Below are positions 16,542 to 24,140 of a DNA stretch of 64,000 nucleotides, one piece after another. Location of the stretch: assembly GCA_903857665.1 (NCBI GenBank), contig CAIOFV010000061.1:62001-126000 (forward strand), given 5' to 3'. The DNA comes from an uncultured Myxococcales bacterium (lineage in GTDB: Bacteria > Myxococcota_A > UBA9042 > DTJE01). A program made the position numbers and the translations under genes. Under the pieces are notes generated by a model. The model was given only the letters and a program-made list of their open reading frames with translations, was not told the DNA's origin and made no database searches. How positions within the stretch are numbered: the stretch's first letter is position 1; each line of letters starts with the position of its first letter.

Positions 16542-18959
16542 GTGGGTCGCAGGAACTTCGTATTCGTCGCGATCGCGGCCGTCCTCCCGGCGCTGCTGTC
16601 GGCCTGCTCGTCCCACGGCGGTCCGGCCTGCCAGGCCGGCGCGATCGAGTGCCGCGGCGCCGACTCGGAAGCCCGTTGCGCCAGCGACGGATCCGGCTGG
16701 CTGGTCGGGCCGTGCGACGCCGGCCAGGCCTGCACGGGATCGGGGTGCGCCCCGATCGTCTGCCCCGGAACGCCCTGCCCCGATCCGCTGGTCTGCAAGG
16801 ACGGCGGGTGCGTGGCGCGCGCCTGCACGGCGGGCGAGCACCGGTGCACGTCCTACTCCTTCATGATCGAGGACTGCGCCGCGACGGGCGCGGGCTTCGA
16901 CGCCCCCCGTCCCTGCCCCAACGGCCAGGCCTGCCAGGACGCGGAATGCCAGCCCGTCGTGTGCAAGCCCGGCGACGTCGGATGCTCGGACGACGGCGCC
17001 GCGATCCGCACGTGCATCGGCTCGGGCACCGGCTGGACGTCGGCCGCATGCTTCGGCGCCAACGTCTGCGAGGACGGCGGCTGCAAGGCGATCGCGTGCC
17101 CGCCGAAGACCCTGCGCTGCCGCCCCGACAACCTCGCGGTGCAGCGCTGCAAGGACCTCGGGACCGCCTGGGCCGATTCCCAGGTCTGCCCCGAAGACCA
17201 GGCCTGCGAGGACGCCGCCTGCAAGCCCCGGATCTGCGATCCCCTCCAGTGGACCTGCGCGGACGACTTCCTGTCGCGCTGGCAGTGCAACGCGTCGGGA
17301 ACGGCCACCCTGGCCCCCGAGGACTGCGACGAAGCGACGGCCTGCCGCGACGGCGAGTGCCGCCCGGTGCTCTGCACGCCCGGCGCCGCGACCTGCACCC
17401 CGGACGCCATCGGCTTGCTGACCTGCGACCCCACCGGCACGCGCAACGACCTTCGCACCGATTGCGATGTCGACAAGGCGTGTGCCGGGGGCGTCTGCGT
17501 CGCAGCGCTGTCGCCGCTGGGCGAGGTCGTGAAGGTCCGCATGGACCAGGGCGCGGTGACGCTGAGCCCCGGCCTCTACGCGGTCGCGGTGGCGGACGCC
17601 GAACTGGCCGGCGACGCGATCGCCTTCCCGCTGACCCTGTCGGGATACGTGAAGGACCCGCCCTACGCCATGCAGGCCATCGCGAAGCTGACGGTCGCGC
17701 CTCGCCTGTCCCCTCGCTGGGCCTGCGGCACGCCCGCACGGATGCGCGACCTGCCGCGGCCCCTCGCCGTGCCGCACCTCGCATCCCTGCCGCCGCCCCG
17801 CTTCGACGTCGTCGGCGACACCCGGACCTTCCACGTGATCGCCGCCGACGGCTACACGCTGGTCGAGCGCAAGGGCCTGCTGCGCCTGGCCGGGAACCTC
17901 GCGAACTTCTGGGAGGACGTGACCAGCGGCCCGGCCGAAGGCACGCTGACGCTGTCCGCGCTGCAGGAGATCGGCGATCGGCTGGACAAAGGCGTGTTCG
18001 CCCGCGACGTCGCGTTGTACGGGCCGCCCACCGATGTGGACGGGAACGGGAAGATCGACGTGCTGTTCACCGACATGCTCCCGACCGACACCGCCGCCGC
18101 CTACGTGTGGCCTGTGACCCTGTATCCCGAAGGGGCGCTGGGGTTCGCGGCGGACCACGGCGAGGTCGTGTACAGCATGCGCCCCGGCGGCGACTACACC
18201 GAGGCCGACATGGCCGGGATCATCGCCCACGAGTTCTCCCACCTGCTGGTGTCGGGACGCCGGATCACGCCCTGGCTGTCGCACATCGCGGATCTGCCCG
18301 ACTGGGTGATGGGGGGGGGCGTGTACCTGGGCGAAGGGCTGGCCGAACTGGCCCATGCGTGGAGCGGCCAGGCCCTCCTGGACTCGGCCTACTACGCCCT
18401 GCAGGAAACCTCGCTGTGGAGCATCGGCGCGCTGTTCCAGAACGACTACTACCAGGACAGCACCCTGAACGGCGCGCACTACGGGGTCGCCGCGGTCGCG
18501 CTGGGGTACCTGTTCCTGCAGGCCGGCGGCGTCGACGTCACCGGGCCGGCGACGCTGGTGGACCGGGGCGGAGTGCCCTACCTGGCCGTGGCGTCCGACC
18601 GCCAGGAGGGCTTCGCGCGCATCGCTCCGCTGGACGGGCGCAGCGAGATCGACTGGTACGCCGACATGGCCGCCGCGCTGCTGCTGACCACGCTGCCGTC
18701 CGCCCCGGGACCCCTGGCCGCCGCGGATCCCCGCTACCAGTTCCCCACCGCCCGCTATGATTCCTGGTTCGGGGGGCCCGACGGCCTGCCGATCAAGTAC
18801 CAGGACGCCGCCGTGCTGCACCGGGTCAACTGGTCCAGCATCGGCAGCCAGATGTCCGGTGGCGGGCTCCGGTTCTTCACCGTGCTGGTGTTCGGCGACA
18901 CGACGGCGACCGTGACCCGCGACACATCGACGGCGATATTCGTGCGCTACCGCCCCTGA
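16542..18959 (+). CDS. Lipoprotein with Cys-rich modules and an M30-like metallopeptidase domain
   Basis: 805 residues from the GTG at 16542 (GAGG six bases upstream); the GTG at 16530 is in frame but has no site. Lipobox LLSAC, Cys22. Residues about 30-325 are repeated short Cys modules of the type C-x-P/A...C-x-x-D/G-G-x-C. From about 460 the domain contains DVDGNGKIDVLFTD and then HEFSH (His563, Glu564, His567), with GEGLAE placing a third candidate ligand at Glu598. This HExxH...E arrangement and the Asp-rich strand before it resemble hyicolysin-type (M30) zinc peptidases. Likely an outer-membrane-anchored protease. A run of nine G at 18311-18319 sits between the zinc motifs. A terminator-like hairpin overlaps the stop codon. 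Confidence 0.7.
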   Translation: MGRRNFVFVAIAAVLPALLSACSSHGGPACQAGAIECRGADSEARCASDGSGWLVGPCDAGQACTGSGCAPIVCPGTPCPDPLVCKDGGCVARACTAGEHRCTSYSFMIEDCAATGAGFDAPRPCPNGQACQDAECQPVVCKPGDVGCSDDGAAIRTCIGSGTGWTSAACFGANVCEDGGCKAIACPPKTLRCRPDNLAVQRCKDLGTAWADSQVCPEDQACEDAACKPRICDPLQWTCADDFLSRWQCNASGTATLAPEDCDEATACRDGECRPVLCTPGAATCTPDAIGLLTCDPTGTRNDLRTDCDVDKACAGGVCVAALSPLGEVVKVRMDQGAVTLSPGLYAVAVADAELAGDAIAFPLTLSGYVKDPPYAMQAIAKLTVAPRLSPRWACGTPARMRDLPRPLAVPHLASLPPPRFDVVGDTRTFHVIAADGYTLVERKGLLRLAGNLANFWEDVTSGPAEGTLTLSALQEIGDRLDKGVFARDVALYGPPTDVDGNGKIDVLFTDMLPTDTAAAYVWPVTLYPEGALGFAADHGEVVYSMRPGGDYTEADMAGIIAHEFSHLLVSGRRITPWLSHIADLPDWVMGGGVYLGEGLAELAHAWSGQALLDSAYYALQETSLWSIGALFQNDYYQDSTLNGAHYGVAAVALGYLFLQAGGVDVTGPATLVDRGGVPYLAVASDRQEGFARIAPLDGRSEIDWYADMAAALLLTTLPSAPGPLAAADPRYQFPTARYDSWFGGPDGLPIKYQDAAVLHRVNWSSIGSQMSGGGLRFFTVLVFGDTTATVTRDTSTAIFVRYRP

Positions 18960-18980
18960 GGGGCGGTCCAGAGGGTTTTT
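18949..18980 (+). terminator. Hairpin with the stop codon in its loop
   Basis: ACCGCCCC pairs perfectly with GGGGCGGT around a 3-base loop. That loop is the TGA stop of the metallopeptidase gene (18957-18959). A T5 run follows at 18976-18980. The eight bases between stem and T run make it weaker than a textbook intrinsic terminator. Confidence 0.45.
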
Positions 18981-19082
18981 CACGACCCGTCACAACCCCT
19001 GCAGAAACAGCCGGTTCAGGGCATGGATGTACCCCCTTTGCCTGACCCGCGCGATACTCGCGCAGCCACTGGAGGGCACGAA

Positions 19083-19577
19083 ATGAGAACGGTTTCCGCT
19101 GCCGTGCTGGTGCTGCTGGGCCTGGGCGTCGCGCTGGGGTGCGGGGACGGGAACGGCCCGCTGATGAGGCCCGGCGAGGATTGCATGAACTGCCATGGCG
19201 GCGGCGGTGGCGCACCTCGATGGACGGTCGCGGGCACCGTGTACGCCTGCGCCGAGGCGGGCATCGGCGCCGGCCAGGACGGCGTCGCCGTCGTCGTGAC
19301 GGACGAGGCGGGCACCGAACTCACCCGCATGACCTCGAATTCCGTCGGCAACTTCTACACGTCGAAGCAGGTGGCGTCGCCGTTCCACGTGTACGTCGAA
19401 CGCAACGGCACGAAGCACGAGATGGGCGAGGCGCCGTCCTCGGGCGGCTGCAACGGATGCCACCAGATCCCCGTGCAAAACAGTGCGCCCGGCCGCCTGT
19501 ATGTCGATCAGGCCTCGTGCAGCGCGACCCCGCTGGACGCCACGCAGGATGCGCTGCCGGACTCCGGGGAACTCTGA
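19083..19577 (+). CDS. Diheme cytochrome c-like lipoprotein
   Basis: 164 residues. The ATG at 19083 follows GGAGGG, and a GATACT -10-like element at 19053 argues against the upstream ATG at 19023. The lipobox is VALGC, Cys20. Two CXXCH heme-binding motifs are present: C34-x-x-C37-H38 and C123-x-x-C126-H127. Between them, residues about 46-110 form a beta-rich segment (VAGTVY...GVAVVVTD...SNSVGNFY) resembling carboxypeptidase-regulatory/Cna-B-like domains. Probably an outer-membrane or periplasmic electron carrier. Heme attachment would need a cytochrome c maturation system, not seen here. The alternative is structural CXXCH motifs without heme. Confidence 0.65.
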   Translation: MRTVSAAVLVLLGLGVALGCGDGNGPLMRPGEDCMNCHGGGGGAPRWTVAGTVYACAEAGIGAGQDGVAVVVTDEAGTELTRMTSNSVGNFYTSKQVASPFHVYVERNGTKHEMGEAPSSGGCNGCHQIPVQNSAPGRLYVDQASCSATPLDATQDALPDSGEL

Positions 19578-19685
19578 CCGGTCGGGCCGCGGGTTCCTGC
19601 AACCGGCACTTCCAGTGTCACCTGCCCACGCCGTTCCCTTGAACAACGACTACACTTGCGCTCGTCATCTCCGCTGGAGCATTCC

Positions 19686-21395
19686 GTGGACCGCGCCTTG
19701 ACGACGACCCTGGTGGCCCTTGCCGCGGCGACCTTTGCCGCGTGCGGCGGGCCTGGTTCCACCGCGTCGGCCGATGCCGATCCCGGGATCACTCCGGACG
19801 TGCCGGCCGACGTGCTGGCGGACGTTCCCTCGGACGCCGATGACGTCCCGGGGCGCGACATCCCGGCCGAGGTCCTTGCCGACGTGCCCACGGACGTGCC
19901 CGGCGACGTTCCCGCCGACCTGCCGTCGGACACGCCCCCGGAGGCCCAGGCGTGCAACGTCGACCTCCAGTGCGGCACCTGCAGCACCTGCGTCGGCGGC
20001 ACCTGCCAATCCGGCTACCCCCTGACAACCCTGACCGAATCCGAGGCCGCCGGCGCGACGGGCACCAACGACACGTTCCTGACGGCCGACCCGATCCCCT
20101 TCGGGGTCGTCATCACGTCGCACATCGGCGTCGCCGACGACATCGACTGGTACCGGATCTGCGTCGAGCAGGAAGGCGTCATCACGGTGCGCGTCGAGTT
20201 CGCCGAGGCGTACAAGGCCCAGACGCTCGATTCCATCGACCTGCACGCGTACTCCGACCCGTGGGAAGCGACCGAGATGGGGCTGGCGACCTCGGACTCC
20301 AGCAACCCGGGTTCGTGCACCGTGTACGACACGATCGAGGGGTGCAAGGATTCGGTCCAGATGAAGATCGCCGTGACACCCGTCCAGGGCACGTACGGCA
20401 TCAAGGTGTCGCCGGCGGTCTACGGCGACCGGCCGGGCTTCGACGCGGTCAACCCCTACAAACTGACGGTGACGTTCGCACCCGGCGCTTTGCTGGAAGC
20501 CGACCAGCCCGACGTGGACGGCGTGCACGTGGGCCTGGCGGACGTCTGGAAGACCGCCTTCGACCTGAACATCCCGCCGACCGGCGGCAGCGCGGACATC
20601 GGCACGTACGGCTGGTACTGGTACGACGTGGATTGGTTCAAGACCCGCCCGGCGCAGACCGGCTGGATGCGGCTGTGCGTGGACTCGCGGGGCATGGACG
20701 ACAACGACCCCTCCACCACGCTGTTTTCCATGCTGGGAATCGCGTATCGCATGACCGCCGACGGCCTGGTCGATGTGACCGCGGACGATGCCCTGGCCGT
20801 CATCACGGGCGACACGCCCAACTGCCCCACGGATTGCGACGAGATCGCCGGCCTGCCCGGGGACCAGGACTACTACATCCACGTGCACTCGGCGCCCGGC
20901 GTCAAGGATGGCGGGTACCGGCTGAAAGTGGCGTTCGGGCCCGGCGGCCCGGAAGACGACCAGCCGGGACTGGTGGGGGCTGCGGCGACGTCCGCGGACG
21001 CCTATGACATGGGCACGCTCGGCGACACCCCCGGGGTGGCTACATCCTACCTGTGGCACTGGGCCGACGACGACTGGTACAAGATGCACACCCCCGTCGG
21101 CGCCGACGGCACGCTGGACGTCGTGGTGGACTACCAGGCGACCTACGACGCCCACGGCTGGTACGACTGTGCGCTGAAGCCCGACGGCGTCGAGGTGTAC
21201 ACGTACCTGTTCGACAAGATCCCCGAGGAGTATCCAGCGGCAGCCGTGTCCTACGACGACGACGTGCCCAGGCAGCACATCACGCTGGAAACGGCCAAGG
21301 CGGACCACGACTACTGGCTGTACGTGCGTTCCGCCAAGTCGTTCGACAAGGACCACCCGTACACCGTCAGCGCGACGTTCGTCCAGGCGCTGTAG
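19686..21395 (+). CDS. Lipoprotein with Asp-Val-Pro spacer and PPC-like domains
   Basis: 569 residues from the GTG at 19686 (TGGAG six bases upstream); the frame extends to 19656 but without a site. The lipidated Cys20 is followed by about 60 residues of D-V-P-x-D repeats and a short CxxC module. Three beta-domains follow (about 115-265, 265-430, 430-569). Each starts with acidic D-x-D-W-Y/F segments ([22 protein letters not shown]) typical of bacterial pre-peptidase C-terminal (PPC) domains. No catalytic domain is attached, so this is a free-standing PPC-type surface protein. Its function is unknown. Confidence 0.65.
   Translation: MDRALTTTLVALAAATFAACGGPGSTASADADPGITPDVPADVLADVPSDADDVPGRDIPAEVLADVPTDVPGDVPADLPSDTPPEAQACNVDLQCGTCSTCVGGTCQSGYPLTTLTESEAAGATGTNDTFLTADPIPFGVVITSHIGVADDIDWYRICVEQEGVITVRVEFAEAYKAQTLDSIDLHAYSDPWEATEMGLATSDSSNPGSCTVYDTIEGCKDSVQMKIAVTPVQGTYGIKVSPAVYGDRPGFDAVNPYKLTVTFAPGALLEADQPDVDGVHVGLADVWKTAFDLNIPPTGGSADIGTYGWYWYDVDWFKTRPAQTGWMRLCVDSRGMDDNDPSTTLFSMLGIAYRMTADGLVDVTADDALAVITGDTPNCPTDCDEIAGLPGDQDYYIHVHSAPGVKDGGYRLKVAFGPGGPEDDQPGLVGAAATSADAYDMGTLGDTPGVATSYLWHWADDDWYKMHTPVGADGTLDVVVDYQATYDAHGWYDCALKPDGVEVYTYLFDKIPEEYPAAAVSYDDDVPRQHITLETAKADHDYWLYVRSAKSFDKDHPYTVSATFVQAL
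19783..19941 (+). repeat. Low-complexity D-V-P spacer repeat
   Basis: Imperfect repeats of GAC-GT(G/T)-CC(G/C)-type codons encode alternating Asp, Val, Pro and Ala just after the lipobox of the PPC lipoprotein. Confidence 0.6.
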
Positions 21396-21442
21396 GTTGC
21401 AGCGGGAACGGCCCGTGCCCCGGGACGAGGAGCCTGGAAACG

Positions 21443-21733
21443 ATGGACAATCCGCAACCCGGGAACCCCCTGCATGGGATCACCCTGGAAATGATGCTGA
21501 CCCGTCTGGTCGAGCATCATGGCTGGGCGCGGCTTGCGGGCTTCATCCGGATCCGGTGCTTCCAGGTCGACCCCAGCATCAAGTCCAGCCTCGCCTTCCT
21601 GCGCCGAACCCCGTGGGCCCGGGACAAGGTGACCGAGTTCTACCTGAAGTACCAGGGCAACCCCTGGAACAAGGGGAACCCTCGGGTCGATCCAGCGACC
21701 GACGCCGGCCCGCGTCCCGGCAAGCCCCGTTGA
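21443..21733 (+). CDS. VF530/DUF2132 family DNA-binding protein
   Basis: 96 residues. The ATG at 21443 follows a purine-rich GAGGAG. The motif series [11 protein letters not shown]-x-x-G-W, I-R-C-F-x-x-D-P-S-x-K-S-S-L and F-L-R-x-T-P-W-A-R-x-K-V matches the small VF530 (DUF2132) family. That family is described as DNA-binding from a solved structure. The C-terminal 25 residues are Pro/Gly/Asn-rich. The gene stands alone between two lipoprotein genes. Its regulatory target is unknown. Confidence 0.85.
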   Translation: MDNPQPGNPLHGITLEMMLTRLVEHHGWARLAGFIRIRCFQVDPSIKSSLAFLRRTPWARDKVTEFYLKYQGNPWNKGNPRVDPATDAGPRPGKPR

Positions 21734-21773
21734 ACGCCCACGGGAACGCGCGCTTCCACCCGCCCCGGCCCGT

Positions 21774-21802
21774 TTGACACGAGGGGACTCGAGGCGGACG
21801 AT
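21774..21802 (+). promoter_or_regulatory. Sigma70-like promoter for the gene at 21832
   Basis: TTGACA (21774-21779), 17 bases, GACGAT (21797-21802). It lies 29 bases before the start codon. Confidence 0.55.
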
Positions 21803-21831
21803 CGATCCCGAAGAGACGCGAGGAGGTCAGG

Positions 21832-22917
21832 ATGATTGGCCCGGATGAACGACGCAGGGTTCCCCCGGCCCTGTTGGCAGTCGCCGGCTGCCTGGCACTG
21901 GCGGGCTGCTTCACCACGGCGGCCGACGACCCGGGCGGGTCGGATGCCGCGAACGACGCGATCGTCGATCCGGGCAACCCGGCAGACGTTCCGGTCGATT
22001 CGCACGCGGATCAGCCGGCAGACGCGCCGCACCCCGACGACGGGACGAAGGACGACGTACCGGACGGCCCGGCCCCGGGCGACCTGACGCCGGATTCCGC
22101 GGACGTGACGGACCTGCCGGAATTCGACCCGGGGCCTCCCGACGCGTCGCAGGACGCGCCGGTGGACGTGACGCAGGACGCACCGCAGGATGCGGCGCAG
22201 GACGCGTCTCAGGATGCGGCGCCCGACCTCGCACAGGACACACCGCCCGATGTTTCAGGGGTCCATTGCGGCGGCGCGACCCCCTCCTTCCCGGAATTCG
22301 ACAAGGCATGCTCCGCGGACGGCGACTGCGCGCTGGCCTCCCACCAGGTCGATTGCTGCGGCACACGGGTCATCGTGGGGATCAGCAGGAGCCAGAAGGC
22401 GGCCTTCGACGCCGCCGAGCAGGTATGCGACTCCCAGTACCCGGGATGCGGATGCGCGGAGCGCCCGACACAGGCCGAGGACGGCAACACGGGGTACGAC
22501 CCGGCGACCTTCGGCGTCGCCTGCGACGCGGGCACGTGCAGGAGCCGCGTGGACGGCGTCGCCGCGACGTACGCTGGCATCCCCTGCGGCTTCCGGATCT
22601 GCCAGGCGGGCCAGCAGGCCTGCTGCGTCACGGCCTCCCAGCCGTTCCACGACTGCCTCCTGACGTCCGATCCGTGCGGCAGCGAGGGCTTCGCCGCGAC
22701 CTGCGACGGGCCCGAGGACTGCGGGGTCGGCGAGTCGTGCTGCGACCCGTCGGGAGTGACGACCGGGAACTTCTGCGGGAAGGGCGGATGCCTCGCCCAG
22801 GAACTCACCGTGTGCCACGCGGCCACCGACTGCCGGTCCGGGTATTCGTGCTGCCCGGCCACCTTCCAGGGATGGCCGCACAAGACCTGCCAGGTGTCCG
22901 GCGCGGCCTGTCCCTGA
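21832..22917 (+). CDS. Cys-rich lipoprotein with Asp-rich spacer
   Basis: 361 residues. GAGGAGGTCAGG precedes the ATG. Lipobox LAGC, Cys26. Residues about 30-140 are an acidic spacer dominated by D-x-P/A, including a QDA-type run at about 104-135. From about 143 the mature domain has some 25 Cys in pairs (CC, CxC). It begins CGGATPSFPEFDKAC and ends with CCPATFQG, resembling other disulfide-rich modules in this window. No enzyme motif was found. The opposite strand carries long open frames that are composition artefacts. Confidence 0.68.
   Translation: MIGPDERRRVPPALLAVAGCLALAGCFTTAADDPGGSDAANDAIVDPGNPADVPVDSHADQPADAPHPDDGTKDDVPDGPAPGDLTPDSADVTDLPEFDPGPPDASQDAPVDVTQDAPQDAAQDASQDAAPDLAQDTPPDVSGVHCGGATPSFPEFDKACSADGDCALASHQVDCCGTRVIVGISRSQKAAFDAAEQVCDSQYPGCGCAERPTQAEDGNTGYDPATFGVACDAGTCRSRVDGVAATYAGIPCGFRICQAGQQACCVTASQPFHDCLLTSDPCGSEGFAATCDGPEDCGVGESCCDPSGVTTGNFCGKGGCLAQELTVCHAATDCRSGYSCCPATFQGWPHKTCQVSGAACP
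22141..22251 (+). repeat. QDA-type tandem codon repeat in lipoprotein spacer
   Basis: Recurrent CAGGACGC / CAGGATGC units spaced at 12 bases encode Q-D-A-(P/S/A) repeats in the spacer of the lipoprotein at 21832. Confidence 0.6.
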
Positions 22918-22943
22918 CCGACCGTGCCCTGCCCCGGTCACGC

Positions 22944-23459
22944 CTACTTGCAGTACCAGCAGCAGATGAAGTCCGCCGGCGCGCAGATGCCCGGATTGCT
23001 GTCCTTCGGGTGGTTGCACGCGGGGCGCGCGGCGTCCGTGCAGTCCAGCACGGATTGGCACGGGGTCGAGCAGATGCAGTGCTGGTGGGGACCGCCCGCC
23101 GCGCAGCACAGGCAGGAAACGCCCGCGCCGCTGCACGTTCCCGAGGTTTCCCCGCCGCATATCGCGACGTCGTCACCAGGATCCAGGCCCATGTCCAGCA
23201 GCGCGTCGATGGCAAGGTCAGTCCCGGGCATGTCGGCGGCGACATCGGTGGCGTCGGCGACCTCGAGCGCGCCGTCGGCTGGAACGCCAGGGTCGGCCGG
23301 CAGGTCCCACCAGGGCCCGTCCAGCGGCATGTCCCGGCCGCCGTCCACGACGCCCGGCCCGGGATCGACGGCATCGACGGCCGCGGTCGAAGTGCCGGCC
23401 GAACAGGCAGCGAGCCACGCGCAGGCAACCGCCAGGGATGTCCGGGCAAGGGCCGTCAT
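22944..23459 (-). CDS. Small Cys-rich lipoprotein
   Basis: 171 residues. GGAGGCGATCG precedes the ATG. Lipobox WLAAC, Cys19, then an Asp/Pro spacer of about 80 residues. The C-terminal Cys-rich domain (about 98-171) has CLCC, CIC and CCWYC motifs. Similar in design to the convergent lipoprotein at 21832, from which it is 26 bases away end-to-end. It lies last on the minus strand after the flavoprotein and sensor kinase genes. No function recognised. Confidence 0.6.
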   Translation of the reverse strand: MTALARTSLAVACAWLAACSAGTSTAAVDAVDPGPGVVDGGRDMPLDGPWWDLPADPGVPADGALEVADATDVAADMPGTDLAIDALLDMGLDPGDDVAICGGETSGTCSGAGVSCLCCAAGGPHQHCICSTPCQSVLDCTDAARPACNHPKDSNPGICAPADFICCWYCK

Positions 23460-23514
23460 CGATCGCCTCCAGGGCGGGGTTCCATCGCCATTCCGTGTCG
23501 AAGCGGCCGTAGGT

Positions 23515-24093
23515 TCAACCGCCGTGCAGCCGCTTCATCACCCAGGCCATGTTCTGGCCCAGCGTGACCATCGTGGCCATCCCCTCCACGTCCTGCTCCA
23601 CCTCGCCGGCCTTGCGGCCGAACCCCACGTTCCAGTAGGAGGACCCGACCACCACCATCTGCGCGATCGTGAAGAAGTGGGTGATCGAATCCAGCACGTG
23701 CAGCGCGCCGGCCCGGCGGACCGCGGCGACGGCGGCGCCCACCTTGCGCCGGTACAGGTCGCCGTTCACCCGCCCCACGTACCCGCAGCGATCGATCAGC
23801 GCCTTCGTTTCGCAGGTCAGGTCGGCGAAGTAGGTCGGGGACCCGATGACGATCGCGTCGGCGGCGATCATCTTTTCGATGTAGCCGTTCATCGGGTCGT
23901 CGTCGATCGAGCACTTCCGATCCTGCCGCTTCTGGCACTGCCCGCAGGCCCGGCACCCGTGCAGCAACTGGTTCCCGATCTGGACCAGTTCCGTGTCGAT
24001 GCCTTCCTTCGCGACCTCGGCCAGCATGGCCTCCAGCATCAGGGTCGTGTTGCCGCGGGGCCGCGGGCTTCCGTTGAACGCAACCAGCTTCAT
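23515..24093 (-). CDS. Iron-sulfur flavoprotein / NADPH-dependent FMN reductase family
   Basis: 192 residues. The start at 24093 is set by GGGAGG upstream; a frame extension into the kinase gene is a shadow. The N-terminal FNGSPRPRGNT is the flavodoxin-fold phosphate loop for FMN. The cluster C-R-A-C-G-Q-C-x7-C at about 48-60 matches the compact Cys motif of iron-sulfur flavoproteins. GSPTYFADLT at about 84 and the later Tyr/Gly segments complete the family fold. Predicted cytoplasmic redox protein passing electrons through FMN and possibly a 4Fe-4S cluster. Partner and substrate are unknown. Confidence 0.85.
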   Translation of the reverse strand: MKLVAFNGSPRPRGNTTLMLEAMLAEVAKEGIDTELVQIGNQLLHGCRACGQCQKRQDRKCSIDDDPMNGYIEKMIAADAIVIGSPTYFADLTCETKALIDRCGYVGRVNGDLYRRKVGAAVAAVRRAGALHVLDSITHFFTIAQMVVVGSSYWNVGFGRKAGEVEQDVEGMATMVTLGQNMAWVMKRLHGG

Positions 24094-24140
24094 CGATGAG
24101 CCTCCCGATCCGCAATGGGCCAATCTGCGGGGAACCGCCG

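Noticed and set aside
16263..18983. A 906-codon minus-strand frame opposite the metallopeptidase lipoprotein
   Set aside because: The plus strand has lipobox, HExxH and Cys modules; the minus frame has only compositional bias.
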